Numbered from the stretch's first letter, positions 34,451 to 47,226 are shown. The stretch is DNA of 64,000 bases from Cherax quadricarinatus (GCF_038502225.1 NC_091357.1:5681000-5744999); one strand, 5' to 3'. Notes: generated by a model not told the origin, from the letters alone. Translations and numbers: made by a program.

Positions 34451-34815
34451 CTGTTCACGTGTGTGTACCTCTCAACCACCAATTAGTCTGCATGCAATTT
34501 AGGCCATTGTCATATGTAATCTTGAAGCTGTGTATAGAATTTTCTTGAACCGTATCTTGCTCTTCATCCCACCTTTTACTGAAATAGTAGTTCCTAGCAT
34601 CCTCTCTATCCCTCTTCTCAAACACTCTAACCCAGTTTTCCTTATTAATGCCTTTAGGTATCCTGTGTGTCGTGAACATGTCTCCCCTGGTGCTTCTCTC
34701 CACCATGGTCGTTAGGTTCAGTAAGTGTACCATCTCCTCGTGGTACGTCTTGCTCAGTTCAGGACCTAGTTTGGTTGCGATCCTCTAGAATTTCTCAAGT
34801 TCCTGTACCAACTTC
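34451..34815 (-). mobile_element. LINE-G: C-terminal fragment
   Basis: The minus strand reads RIATKLGPELSKTYHEEM (about 34780-34730), ERSTRGDMF, FEKRDREDARNYYF and SIHSFKITYD, the usual C-terminal order of the same LINE family as 58080-59065. It is severely 5'-truncated, and its 3' side runs into (GT)n. Confidence 0.7.
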
Positions 34816-35053
34816 ACAGTAGTCAAGAGAAAATAAACAAGGGTTAAAGTGGAATAACCCACATTTAGAATAACGATTAGTAATGAATAGAGAGAGAGAG
34901 AAAAATAGAACCCTAAACCCAGCCTTGTAAAGCCGTGTAAAAGAGAGAGAGAGAGAGAAAGAAAGAGAAAAAGAAAGAGAGGCAGAAAGAGATGGAGATC
35001 TATGTTAGCACTAGTTCATTAAACGTAGAGGGAGACAGGAAAGAGAGCTTGTA

Positions 35054-35057
<4 letters not shown>

Positions 35058-35103
<46 letters not shown>
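35058..35103. repeat. (CT)n microsatellite
   Basis: CT run. A GA-rich tract lies upstream at 34925-34990. Confidence 0.95.
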
Positions 35104-35107
<4 letters not shown>

Positions 35108-36065
35108 CCAGGCACGGACAGCTTCACAAACTGCATGAAAGACTCCCATCCTGATTGAATTCTTTTTTATTTTTTTTAGCAAAAGGCTTGAAATCTAATC
35201 GAGAGCGAGACAAAAGTGGCGCAGCGAGTCCATTGTGACCATTTGGGATAGCACGCTGGCCGACCAGGGTATCAATTTGCAATTTCGTACATGTTGCGCT
35301 GTTGCAATAGCTCTCGTGCATCCCAGAGGGGCAACAGGAAAGGGGTGAGCGAGTTTGAAAAATAGAGGACTTGATTAAATTGAAAAGCTAGCGGAATCCA
35401 GTGTACATTGGTCACTCGTAAATCCCACACGTGGTGGAGTCTGCTCGTAGTCTCATCCCTTCCCCCGTCCCAGTTATCAGTGAGCACGTACACACGCTCG
35501 TGCACGTATCCAGGTATACACACGTTCACATATGCGCTCGAGCACTAGTGTGCACAAATATGAAGGTGTGAAAATGTTTACATCCACGGGACAATGCCAC
35601 TAAGCTTGCTGGCAGGAACTGGTGGACCAGAAAGGAACTGGTAGACCAAACAAGAACTGGTGGACATCTTCAACCTGAAGGTCTGGGAGTCGGACATATT
35701 CATCCCTGACCAGAAACTAACAAGACATAACGAAGAGTGAGCCGAGAATGGAAGCAAGCAAAAGAACATAGGAAATGTAGAGAGGTAACGCAGAAGGCAG
35801 TGTTCGAATGAAACAGTAGGGGGACACCCAAGCAGTTCGAACGCCCTGGAACTAGTAAGGGAGCAATCACAAGCTGTTGGAATATCTTTGAACAAGCTGG
35901 GAAAAACAGTTCGAATATCTGCAAACAAGATGGGACATAGACTAACTTTAAACTAGGAATGAAAGAAACAAGCCAATTATACGTCTCTAGATGAAGAACA
36001 CACACGACCTGACCTGAGAGAAAACACTATCCCGGTTCATAATATAGGTCACTGGTTCTTAAACG
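35104..36065. other. Spacer, no gene seen
   Basis: Minus frames of about 100-115 codons (35578-36005) are Leu/Phe/Ser/Cys-rich and match no family I know. There are three short AGAACTGGTGGAC-like direct repeats at about 35615-35665. Confidence 0.35.
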
Positions 36066-36750
36066 GGGGTTTCCATACCTCATAGGGGTATCCATACTCC
36101 TTGGGGGTATCCATACCCCTTGGGGGTATCCATACCCCTTGGGGGTATCCATACCCCTTGGGAGTATCCATACTCCTTGGGGGTATCCATACCCCATGTG
36201 AGTATCCATACTCCTTGGGGGTATCCATACTCCTTTGGGGGTATCCATACTCCTTTGGGGGTATCCATACTCCTTGGGGGGTATCCATACTCCTTGGGGG
36301 GTATCCATACTCCTTGGGGGGTATCCATACTCCTTGGGGGTATCCATACTCCTTGGGGGTATCCATACTCCTTGGGGGTATCCATACTCCTTGAGGGGTA
36401 TCCATACTCCTTGAGGGGTATCCATACTCCTTGGGGGGTATCCATACTCCTTGGGGGGTATCCATACTCCTTGGGGGTATCCATACTCCTTGGGGGTATC
36501 CATACTCCTTGGGGGTATCCATACTCCTTGGGGGTATCCATACTCCTTGAGGGGTATCCATACTCCTTGAGGGGTATCCATACTCCTTGGGGGGTATCCA
36601 TACTCCTTGAGGGGTATCCATACTCCTTGGGGGGTATCCATACTCCTTGGGGGGTATCCATACTCCTTGGGGGTATCCATACCCCTTGGGGTATTCATAC
36701 TTCTTGGGGTATCCATACTCCTTGGGGGTATCCATACCCCTTGGGGGTTT
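36066..36750. repeat. Minisatellite, 19/20-bp unit, about 35 copies
   Basis: Units of GTATCCATACTCCTTGGGG with a run of 3-6 G. Changes in the G run shift unit length between 19 and 20 bp, which is why all three frames stay open. The edges carry CATACCCC variants. Confidence 0.95.
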
Positions 36751-36897
36751 GGGAACCAAATAATAGTGGGTATGAGACTCGATCTCAGAAAAGTATTAAA
36801 AAAAATATTTGTTTAAAATAAAGTCTCAGCTGTTCTGCTGCAAGTTCTCCACATGTTAAGTTAAACCAAGTTACTGACATCCTTTGAAGTCATAGTG

Positions 36898-36968
36898 ATG
36901 CCTAGGACCTGCCTAGTATGGGCCAGTAGGCCTGCTGCAGTGTTCCTCCTTTATGTTCTTATGTTCTA
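36898..36968. repeat. Retroelement 3'-end-like motif with TTATGTTC tail
   Basis: GGACCTGCCTAGTATGGGCC and AGTAGGCCTGCTGCAG match the block at 14565-14615. Here it ends in TTATGTTCTTATGTTC, an octamer tail of the type seen on some CR1-like LINEs. Confidence 0.55.
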
Positions 36969-37074
36969 ATAGCACTGGTGGTGGTGATTTCCACTATCTG
37001 GTGAAGAGGGTATGGATAAACATTGGGCATTCCATTGGGGATTTGCAATCGTAAGAAGGTTAAGGACCCCTGAT

Positions 37075-37120
37075 CGAGGTATTGAACTGAGAAAAAAGCT
37101 GGTGGGCGAAACGTCTTTAT
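37075..37120 (+). other. CTGA...GGGCGAAACG motif
   Basis: AACTGAGAAAAAAGCTGGTG followed by GGCGAAACGTC. It is a weaker relative of the CGAAACG motif at 8880-8907. It may be a repeat end; hammerhead-like only in outline. Confidence 0.35.
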
Positions 37121-37224
37121 AAAGGTATCCAGGTGCTGCATGTGTGTGTGTGTCATCAACCTGTCGGTATTTTATAAACACAACCGACCGTCTCTCACAA
37201 AGGCTGAGTGACCCTGAGGGAACA

Positions 37225-37425
37225 CTTTCACTGTCACTCGTTCAATGACTCTTTTGCCAGAAGCACTCTGATATCATAATTCAGATGGCCCTCCGTACTG
37301 CCACAGTCCCACCCCACCTTCAGAGTGCAGACCTCCAGGATTTAAGTCTGGCTAACTGGTTTCCCCCGAATCACACTCCAACGGTCATGAAAAGCATCGT
37401 CCTCCACCACGGCTGTGAGACATTT
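37225..37425 (-). repeat. Dispersed repeat R, copy C (partial)
   Basis: Shares CACCTTCAGAGTGCAGACC-like, CTCCAGGATTTAAGTC and ACTGGTTTCCC landmarks with copy B in the same orientation. Confidence 0.55.
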
Positions 37426-37439
37426 TCACTCAATCCCGT

Positions 37440-37800
37440 TCGATGCCCAAGCTTCTGTTGAATACCATTAATTTGAAAGTACTAACCCACGCAAGAATTG
37501 AGATTGTTGATTACAGAAAATTCAGTAATCTCAGAGAGATAGATAGGGACAGGATTAAGAGGATCGGGATTAAGGGGACACAGCTGGAAGCTGAAGAAAG
37601 AGGAACCGTAGGAATAAGGATGATTCAGGAGAGGAATGATTTGGATGAGGCAGTAGTGGAGGCAAACTCAATACACAGCTTCAAGAGTAGATATGGTCCT
37701 AGAGGCCAGAAATCAGTGATGCCGATCAAAGTGATTTAGGAGGCGGGGCCAGGAGCTGAGTTTTAACTCCAGGAAACACAACTCGGTAAGTACAGATTTG
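37440..37800 (+). mobile_element. LINE-H: C-terminal fragment and 3' end
   Basis: The plus strand reads MIQERNDLDEAVVEANSIHS (given as part) at about 37620-37680 and SFKSRYG. It ends in CCAGGAGCTGAGTTTTAACTCC and then CGGTAAGTACAG near 37790, the 3' motif shared with LINE-E, -F and -I. A 25-bp array begins 30 bp later. Confidence 0.7.
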
Positions 37801-37830
37801 GAATCACAAAGATCAGGTTACAGTGTACTT

Positions 37831-40017
37831 GAAATATACCAGTGACTGACCTGGAGAAATATACCAGTGACTGACCTGGAGAAATATACCAGTGACTGAC
37901 CTGGAGAAATATACCAGTGACTGACCTGGAGAAATATACCAGTGACTGACCTGGAGAAATATACCAGTGACTGACCTGGAGAAATATACCAGTGACTGAC
38001 CTGGAGAAATATACCAGTGACTGACCTGGAGAAATATACCAGTGACTGACCTGGAGAAATATACCAGTGACTGACCTGGAGAAATATACCAGTGACTGAC
38101 CTGGAGAAATATACCAGTGACTGACCTGGAGAAAAATACCAGTGACTGACCTGGAGAAATATACCAGTGACTGACCTGGAGAAATATACCAGTGACTGAC
38201 CTGGAGAAATATACCAGTGACTGACCTGGAGAAATATACCACTGACTGACCTGGAGAAATATACCAGTGACTGACCTGGAGAAATATACCAGTGACTGAC
38301 CTGGAGAAATATACCAGTGACTGACCTGGAGAAATATACCACTGACTGACCTGGAGAAATATACCACTGACTGACCTGGAGAAATATACCAGTGACTGAC
38401 CTGGAGAAATATACCACTGACTGACCTGGAGAAATATACCAGTGACTGACCTGGAGAAATATACCACTGACTGACCGGGAGAAAAATATCACTGACTGAC
38501 CTGGAGAAATATACCACTGACTGACCTGGAGAAATATACCACAGACTGACCTGGAGAAATATACCACTGACTGACCTGGAGAAATATACCACTGACTGAC
38601 CTGGAGAAATATACCACTGACTGACCTGGAGAAATGTACCAATGACTGACCTGGAGAAATATACCAGTGACGGACCTAGAGAAATATACCACTGACTGAC
38701 CTGGAGAAATATACCACTGACTGACCTGGAGAAATATACCAGTGACTGACCTGGAGAAATATACCAGTGACTGACCTGGAGAAATATACCACTGACTGAC
38801 CTGGAGAAATATACCACTGACTGACCTGGAGAAATATACCACTGACTGACCAGGAGAAAAATACCACTGACCTGGAGAAATATACCACTGACTGACCAGG
38901 AGAAAAATACCTCTGACTGACCTGGAGAAATATACCACTGACTGACCAGGAGAAATATACCACTGACTGACCAGGAGAAAAATACCACTGACAGAACTGG
39001 AGAAATATACCACTGACTGACCAGGAGAAAAATACCAGTGACTGACCTGGAGAAATATACCACTGACTGACCAGGAGAAATATACCACTGACCTGGAGAA
39101 ATATACCACTGACTGACCTGGAGAAATATACCACTGACTGACCTGGAGAAATATACCACTGACTGACCTGGAGAAATATACCAGTGACTGACCTGGAGAA
39201 ATATACCAGTGACTGACCAGGAGAAAAATACCAGTGACTGACCTGGAGAAATATACCACTGACTGACCAGGAGAAATATACCACTGACCTGGAGAAATAT
39301 ACCACTGACTGACCTGGAGAAATATACCACTGACTGACCTGGAGAAATATACCACTGACTGACCTGGAGAAATATACCAGTGACTGACCTGGAGAAATAT
39401 ACCACTGACTGACCTGGAGAAATATACCACTGACTGACCAGGAGAAAAATACCACTGACTGACCTGGAGAAATATACCACTGACTGACCAGGAGAAATAT
39501 ACCACTGACCTGGAGAAATATACCACTGACTGACCTGGAGAAATATACCACTGACTGACCTGGAGAAATATACCACTGACTGACAAGGAGAAAAATACCA
39601 GTGACTGACCTGGAGAAATATACCACTGACTGACCAGGAGAAATATACCACTGACCTGGAGAAATATACCACTGACTGACCTGGAGAAATATACCACTGA
39701 CTGACCTGGAGAAATATACCACTGACTGACCTGGAGAAATATACCACTGACTGACCTGGAGAAATATACCACTGACTGACCTGGAGAAATATACCACTGA
39801 CTGACCTGGAGAAATATACCACTGACTGACCTGGAGAAATATACCACTGACTGACCTGGAGAAATATACCACTGACTGACCTGGAGAAATATACCACTGA
39901 CTGACCTGGAGAAATATACCACTGACTGACCTGGAGAAATATACCACTGACTGACCTGGAGAAATATACCACTGACTGACCTGGAGAAATATACCACTGA
40001 CTGACCTGGAGAAATAT
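37831..40017. repeat. Minisatellite, 25-bp unit, about 87 copies
   Basis: The unit is GACTGACCTGGAGAAATATACCAGT. In the left 400 bp units have CCAGT; to the right CCACT dominates. Units with GACCAGGAGAAAAATAC and shortened 20-bp units (CACTGACCTGGAGAAATATAC without the first GACT) form a recurring block at about 38840-39660. Because the unit has no stop on the minus strand in any frame, frames of up to 719 codons run through it; they are not genes. Confidence 0.97.
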
Positions 40018-40579
40018 AAATATCTACAGAATATTTGACATATATAGATATATTCTACATAATATATTGATAATATAATCTACAAAATATTCTTTAGATA
40101 ATCTGAAATATATTGCATAGAAAATAAACAGGATACTTTTCAGCTATAAAAGTAATCTCCAAGATAATCACCAGGATTTACTTCGGATAATAAAACAAAA
40201 TAATCGTACAGATAATCAGCTGGATATGTTACAAAGAATCTCCAGGATAATTTGCAAAAAAATCTACAGATATTCTATATAGAATCTACAAGGTAATCTA
40301 CAGTTAATCCGTTAATCTACGAGGATTAAAATTGGTCGATTATGTCATTTGAAATCTGGCTCAGATTTATGGCAACTCGATTTTATGGAGATTAAAAAAA
40401 GAAGAGGGATTTTTTTAAATGAGTTGGAAGAGGATTTTTTTACATGAGGTTGAAAGGGATTTTTTCCATGGAGAGTTGGAAGGAGATTTTTCCATGAATA
40501 TCTTCAACATAAATCTCGTACTTGGAGATTTTCACAAGTTGCGACTTGTTTTCGACCGCACATTAACTCGCTTCCACAT
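40018..40579. other. AT-rich, loosely repetitive spacer
   Basis: Recurrent ATAATCTACAG-like words (40018-40320) suggest an old decayed array. A two-copy GATTTTTTCCATGGAGAG-type repeat lies at 40430-40495. No gene. Confidence 0.45.
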
Positions 40580-42564
40580 TGTCAGTAACAGTAACAATAC
40601 TACTGGCAGGGTACTGTCAGTAACAGTAACAATACTACTGGCAGGGTACTGTCAGTAACAGTAACAATACTACTGGCAGGGTACTGTCAGTAACAGTACT
40701 ACTGGCAGGGTACTGTCAGTAACAGTACTACTGGCAGGGTACTGTCAGTAACAGTACTACTGGCAGGGTACTGTCAGTAACAGTACTACTGGCAGGGTAC
40801 TGTCAGTAACAGTACTACTGGCAGGGTACTGTCAGTAACAGTACTACTGGCAGGGTACTGTCAGTAACAGTACTACTGGCAGGGTACTGTCAGTAACAGT
40901 ACTACTGGCAGGGTACTGTCAGTAACAGTACTACTGGCAGGGTACTGTCAGTAACAGTACTACTGGCAGGGTACTGTCAGTAACAGTACTACTGGCAGGG
41001 TACTTTCAGTAACAGTACTACTGGCAGGGTACTGTCAGTAACAGTACTACTGGCAGGGTACTGTCAGTAACAGTACTACTGGCAGGGTACTGTCAGTACT
41101 ACTGGCAGGGTACTGTCAGTACTACTGGCAGGGTACTGTCAGTACTACTGGCAGGGTACTGTCAGTACTACTGGCAGGGTACTGTCAGTACTACTGGCAG
41201 GGTACTGTCAGTACTACTGGCAGGGTACTGTCAGTACTACTGGCAGGGTACTGTCAGTACTACTGGCAGGGTACTGTCAGTACTACTGGCAGGGTACTGT
41301 CAGTACTACTGGCAGGGTACTGTCAGTACTACTGGCAGGGTACTGTCAGTACTACTGGCAGGGTACTGTCAGTACTACTGGCAGGGTACTGTCAGTACTA
41401 CTGGCAGGGTACTGTCAGTACTACTGGCAGGGTACTGTCAGTACTACTGGCAGGGTACTGTCAGTACTACTGGCAGGATACTGTCAGTACTACTGGCAGG
41501 GTACTGTCAGTACTACTGGCAGGGTACTGTCAGTACTACTGGCAGGGTACTGTCAGTACTACTGGCAGGGTACTGTCAGTACTACTGGCAGGGTACTGTC
41601 AGTACTACTGGCAGGGTACTGTCAGTACTACTGGCAGGGTACTGTCAGTAACAGTAACAATACTACTGGCAGGGTACTGTCAGTACTACTGGCAGGGTAC
41701 TGTCAGTACTACTGGCAGGGTACTGTCAGTACTACTGGCAGGGTACTGTCAGTACTACTGGCAGGGTACTGTCAGTACTACTGGCAGGGTACTGTCAGTA
41801 CTACTGGCAGGGTACTGTCAGTACTACTGGCAGGGTACTGTCAGTACTACTGGCAGGGTACTGTCAGTACTACTGGCAGGGTACTGTCAGTAACAGTAAC
41901 AATACTACTGGCAGGGTACTGTCAGTAACAGTAACAATACTACTGGCAGGGTACTGTCAGTACTACTGGCAGGGTACTGTCAGTACTACTGGCAGGGTAC
42001 CGTCAGTAACAGTACTACTGGCAGGGTACTGTCAGTAACAGTACTACTGGCAGGGTACTGTCAGTAACAGTAGCAATACTACTGGCAGGGTACTGTCAGA
42101 AGCAATGACAGTACTACTGGCAGGGTACTGTCAGAAGCAATGACAGTACTACTGGCAGGGTACTGTCAGAAGCAATGACAGTACTACTGGCAGGGTACTG
42201 TCAGTAGCAGTGACAGTACTACTGGCAGGGAACTGTCAGTAGCAGTGACAGTACTAATGGCAGGGTACTGTCAGTAGCAGTAACAATACTAGTGGCAGGG
42301 TACTGTCAGTATCAGTAACAATACTAGTGGCAGGGTACTGTCAGTATCAGTAACAACACTACTCGCAGGGTAGTCAGTAGCAGTAACAATACTACCGGCA
42401 GGGTACTGTCAGTAGCAGTTACAGTACTACTGGCAAGGTACTGTCAGTAGCAGTAACAACGCGACTGGCAGGGCACTGTCAGTATCAGTAACAACAGTAC
42501 TGGCAGGGTACTGTCAGTACCAGTAACAACGCTACTGGCAGGGTAGTGTCAGTACCAGTAACAA
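40580..42564. repeat. Minisatellite ladder: 35-, 29- and 23-bp versions of one unit
   Basis: All units share TACTACTGGCAGGGTACTGTC. The 35-bp form adds AGTAACAGTAACAA-type sequence, the 29-bp form one AGTAAC hexamer, the 23-bp form none. Order: three 35-bp, about fourteen 29-bp, about twenty-four 23-bp, one 35-bp, about nine 23-bp, two 35-bp, then mixed and increasingly degenerate units after 42000. Confidence 0.95.
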
Positions 42565-42830
42565 CACTAGTGGTACTAACAGTACCCTGGCAGGGTACTA
42601 ACAGTACCCTGGCAGGGTACTAACAGTATCCTGGCAGGGTACTAACAGTACCCTGGCAGGGTACTAACAGTAACCTGGCAGGGTACTAACAGTATCCTGG
42701 CAGGGTACTAACAGTATCCTGGCAGGGTACTAACAGTACCCTGGCAGGGTACTAACAGTACCCTGGCAGGGTACTAACAGTATCCTGGCAGGGTACTAAC
42801 AGTACCCTGGCAGGGTATTAAAATATTACA
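42565..42830. repeat. Minisatellite, 22-bp palindromic unit
   Basis: Units of TAACAGTACCCTGGCAGGGTAC. GTACCCTG-G-CAGGGTAC is a perfect interrupted palindrome, so each unit can form a hairpin. It derives visibly from the preceding array. Confidence 0.9.
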
Positions 42831-42904
42831 GGGTAGGTCCGCAGATTTTCGTTTATGCAAGATAACATTTTAATTATTTATTTTATATTTTTTTTGTTTG
42901 CGAC

Positions 42905-43672
42905 ACTGTCAGTAAGTACCGTCCTTAGTGTACGTTAGCAGTAGTACCGTCCTTAGTGTACGTTAGCAGTAGTACCGTCCTTAGTGTACGTTAGCAGTAG
43001 TACCGTCCTTAGTGTACGTTAGCAGTAGTACCGTCCTTAGTGTACGTTAGCAGTAGTACCGTCCTTAGTGTACGTTAGCAGTAGTACCGTCCTTAGTGTA
43101 CATTAGCAGTAGTACCGTCCTTAGTGTACATTAGCAGTAGTACCGTCCTTTGTGTTAGCAGTAGTACCGTCCTTAGTGTACATTAGCAGTAGTACCGTCC
43201 TTAGTGTGCGTTAGCAGTAGTACCGTCCTTAGTGTACGTTAGCAGTAGTACCGTCCTTAGTGTACATTAGCAGTAGTACCGTCCTTTGTGTTAGCAGTAG
43301 TACCGTCCTTAGTGTACATTAGCAGTAGTACCGTCCTTAGTGTGCGTTAGCAGTAGTACCGTCCTTAGTGTACGTTAGCAGTAATACCGTCCTTAGTGTA
43401 CGTTAGCAGTAGTACCGTCCTTAGTGTACGTTAGCAGTAGTACCGTCCTTAGTGTATGTTAGCAGTAGTACCGTCCTTAGTGTACGTTAGCAGTAGTACC
43501 GTCCTTAGTGTACGTTAGCAGTAGTACCGTCCTTAGTGTACGTTAGCAGTAGTACCGTCCTTAGTGTACGTTAGCAGTAGTACCGTCCTTAGTGTACGTT
43601 AGCAGTAGTACCGTCCTTAGTGTACGTTAGCAGTAGTACTGTCCTTAGTGTACGTTGGCAGTAGTAGCGTCC
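42905..43672. repeat. Minisatellite, 28-bp unit, about 27 copies
   Basis: Units of TACCGTCCTTAGTGTACGTT followed by AGCAGTAG. TGTACATT, TGTGCGTT and an 18-bp short unit recur; a block of short and variant units at 43080-43200 is repeated at 43250-43350. Confidence 0.95.
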
Positions 43673-43724
43673 TTAAAGACTGTAATATTAGCAGTAGTAG
43701 CAGTGTTAATATTGATTACTACTA

Positions 43725-45615
43725 CAGTTACTTAAACTACCACTGTTGGTAAGACTACTACAGTTACTTAAACTACCACTGTTGGTAAGACTACTACAGT
43801 TACTTAAACTACCACTGTTGGTAAGACTACTACAGTTACTTAAACTACCACTGTTGGTAAGACTACTACAGCTACTTAAACTACCACTGTTGGTAAGCCT
43901 ACTACAGTTACTTAAACTACCACTGTTGGTAAGACTACTACAGTTACTTAAACTACCACTGTTGGTAAGACTACTACAGCTACTTAAACTACCACTGTTG
44001 GTAAGCCTACTACAGTTACTTAAACTACCACTGTTGGTAAGACTACTACAGTTACTTAAACTACCACTGTTGGTAAGCCTACTACAGTTACTTAAACTAC
44101 CACTGTTGGTAAGACTACTACAGCTACTTAAACTACCACTGTTGGTAAGCCTACTACAGTTAAACTACCACTGTTGGTAAGCCTACTACAGTTACTTAAA
44201 CTACTACTGTTGGTAAGCCTACTACAGTTACTTAAACTACCACTGTTGGTAAGCCTACTACAGTTACTTAAACTACCACTGTTGGTAAGACTACTACAGT
44301 TACTTAAACTACCACTGTTGGTAAGACTACTACAGTTACTTAAACTACCACTGTTGGTAAGACTACTACAGTTACTTAAACTACCACTGTTGGTAAGACT
44401 ACTACAGCTACTTAAACTACCACTGTTGGAAAGCCTACTACAGTTACTTAAACTACCACTGTTGGTAAGCCTACTACAGTTACTTAAACTACCACTGTTG
44501 GTAAGACTACTACAGCTACTTAAACTACCACTGTTGGTAAGCCTACTACAGTTAAACTACCACTGTTGGTAAGCCTACTACAGTTACTTAAACTACTACT
44601 GTTGGTAAGCCTACTACAGTTACTTAAACTACCACTGTTGGTAAGCCTACTACAGTTACTTAAACTACCACTGTTGGTAAGACTACTACAGTTACTTAAA
44701 CTACCACTGTTGGTAAGACTACTACAGCTACTTAATCTACCCTGTTGGTAAGCCTACTACAGTTACTTAAACTACCACTGTTGGTAAGACTACTACAGCT
44801 ACTTAAACTACCACTGTTGGTAAGACTACTACAGTTACTTAATCTACCACTGTTGGTAAGCCTACTACAGCTACTTAAACTACCCTGTTAGTAAGACTAC
44901 TACAGTTACTTAAACTACCACTGTTGGTAAGACTACTACAGTTACTTAAACTACCCTGTTAGTAAGACTACTACAGTTACTTAAACTACCACTGTTGGTA
45001 AGCCTACTACAGTTACTTAAACTACCCTGTTAGTAAGACTACTACAGTTACTTAAACTACCACTGTTGGTAAGACTACTACAGTTAAACTACCACTGTTG
45101 GTAAGACTACTACAGTTACTTAAACTACCCTGTTAGTAAGACTACTACAGTTACTTAAACTACCACTGTTGGTAAGCCTACTACAGTTACTTAAACTACC
45201 CTGTTAGTAAGACTACTACAGTTACTTAAACTACCACTGTTGGTAAGACTACTACAGTTACTTAAACTACCACTGTTGGTAAGACTACTACAGTTACTTA
45301 AACTACCCTGTTAGTAAGACTACTACAGTTACTTAAACTACCACTGTTGGTAAGACTACTACAGTTACTTAAACTACCCTGTTAGTAAGACTACTACAGT
45401 TACTTAAACTACCACTGTTGGTAAGACTACTACAGTTACTTAAACTACCCTGTTAGTAAGACTACTACAGCTACTTAAACTACCACTGTTGGTAAGACTA
45501 CTACAGCTACTTAAACTACCACTGTTGGTAAGCCTACTACAGTTACTTAAACTACCCTGTTAGTAAGACTACTACAGTTACTTAAACTACCCTGTTGGTA
45601 AGCCTACTACAGTTA
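43725..45615. repeat. Minisatellite, 36-bp unit, about 52 copies
   Basis: Units of CTACTACAGTTACTTAAACT and ACCACTGTTGGTAAG. Variants include AGACT/AGCCT, GCTACTT, CCCTGTTAG and a short unit lacking ACTT. 36 is a multiple of 3, giving plus frames of 61-144 codons (Leu-rich) with no coding support. Variant blocks are repeated at about 300-400-bp intervals. Confidence 0.95.
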
Positions 45616-46118
45616 CTGAAAACGTAACAACAGTTTGCGTAATTAATCATTACTGAAACTATCATTACTATGACTGTTACTAATACTGCTCTAATTATGT
45701 AAACTACTGTAAATACTAAAAGTACTATAATTACTAAAATTAATGACAATTACTAATCTATTACCAGTACGACTGAAATTACTAAATCTGATGCTAATAT
45801 TACTACAGTTGCTATCACTAATACGATTAATACTATTAATTTTAATTTATTCTGATTTATGATAGCAAAGAACAAGGAAGGTGAGAGAAATACAAAAGGA
45901 GTAGTGGAGGAGGAGGAGGAGGAGGAGATCATAATACAGGAAATGTATTGCGTGTATATACTGCAGTAGTATGCACTAATCACGAACAAGCGATGCGAAA
46001 TGCAAACTAACCACGGGGGAGTTGAATGACAGCTCTTTGCCTTTCGTGTTGCAGTCAGTGCTTCAGGAGTTTGCGATGTTTCAGAAAAAGGATTAATTGC
46101 AAGTAAATACGTTGAGAG
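45616..46118. other. Decayed continuation of the array, then spacer
   Basis: ATTACTAAAACTACT-type words continue to about 45850, then a (GGA)n run at 45909-45926 and ordinary sequence. Confidence 0.5.
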
Positions 46119-47226
46119 GAAGAGTGTTTTCTGCCTGTCTTTAGTTAATGGTGTGGCTTCCTTGCTGAGACAGAGCCAGAGAGGAAGCGTGTTTTCTGCC
46201 TGTCTTCAGTTAATGGTGTGGCTTCCTTGCTGAGACAGAGCCAGACGGGAAGCGTGTTTTCTGCCTGTCTTCAGTTAATGGTGTGGCTTCCTTGCTGAGA
46301 CACAGCCAGAGGGGAAGCGTGTTTTCTGCCTGTCTTCAGTTAATGGTGTGGCTTCCTTGCTGAGACAGAGCCAGAGGGGAAGCGTGTTTTCTGCCTGACT
46401 TCAGTTAATGGTGTGGCTTCCTTGCTGAGACAGAGCCAGAGGGGAAGCGTGTTTTCTGCCTGACTTCAGTTAATGGTGTGGCTTCCTTGCTGAGACACAG
46501 CCAGAGGGGAAGCGTGTTTTCTGCCTGACTTCAGTTAATGGTGTGGCTTCCTTGCTGAGACACAGCCAGAGGGGAAGCGTGTTTTCTGCCTGACTTCAGT
46601 TAATGGTGTGGCTTCCTTGCTGAGACACAGCCAGAGGGGAAGCGTGTTTTCTGCCTGACTTCAGTTAATGGTGTGGCTTCCTTGCTGAGACACAGCCAGA
46701 GGGGAAGCGTGTTTTCTGCCTGACTTCAGTTAATGGTGTGGCTTCCTTGCTGAGACACAGCCAGAGAGGAAGCGTGTTTTCTGCCTGTCTTCAGTTAATG
46801 GTGTGGCTTCCTTGCTGAGACACAGCCAGAGGGGAAGCGTGTTTTCTGCCTGACTTCAGTTAATGGTGTGGCTTCCTTGCTGAGACAGAGCCAGAGAGGA
46901 AGCGTGTTTTCTGCCTGACTTCAGTTAATGGTGTGGCTTCCTTGCTGAGACAGAGCCAGAGAGGAAGCGTGTTTTCTGCCTGTCTTCAGTTAATGGTGTG
47001 GCTTCCTTGCTGAGACAGAGCCAGAGAGGAAGCGTGTTTTCTGCCTGTCTTCAGTTAATGGTGTGGCTTCCTTGCTGAGACAGAGCCAGAGAGGAAGCGT
47101 GTTTTCTGCCTGACTTCAGTTAATGGTGTGGCTTCCTTGCTGAGACAGAGCCAGAGGGGAAGCGTGTTTTCTGCCTGACTTCAGTTAATGGTGTGGCTTC
47201 CTTGCTGAGACAGAGCCAGACGGGAA
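46119..47226. repeat. Minisatellite, 65-bp unit, 17 copies
   Basis: Units contain AAGCGTGTTTTCTGCCTG, TTCAGTTAATGGTGTGGC and TTCCTTGCTGAGACA. Variable sites are CTGTCTT/CTGACTT, GACAGAG/GACACAG and GAGAGG/GAGGGG/GACGGG. Confidence 0.95.

Noticed and set aside
35578..36005. Overlapping minus frames of 101-116 codons, Cys/Phe/Leu-rich
   Set aside because: Two different frames overlap. No start context, domain or codon bias supports a gene.
37813..39972. 719-codon minus frame (Ser/Phe/Val/Tyr-rich repeats)
   Set aside because: Product of a stop-free 25-bp unit. Because 25 is not a multiple of 3, all three frames on that strand are open, which no real gene shows.
43746..44751. Leu-rich repeat protein (LLQLLKLPLLVR repeats)
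   Set aside because: 36-bp minisatellite translation. The frame is broken whenever a short unit occurs, with no compensation.
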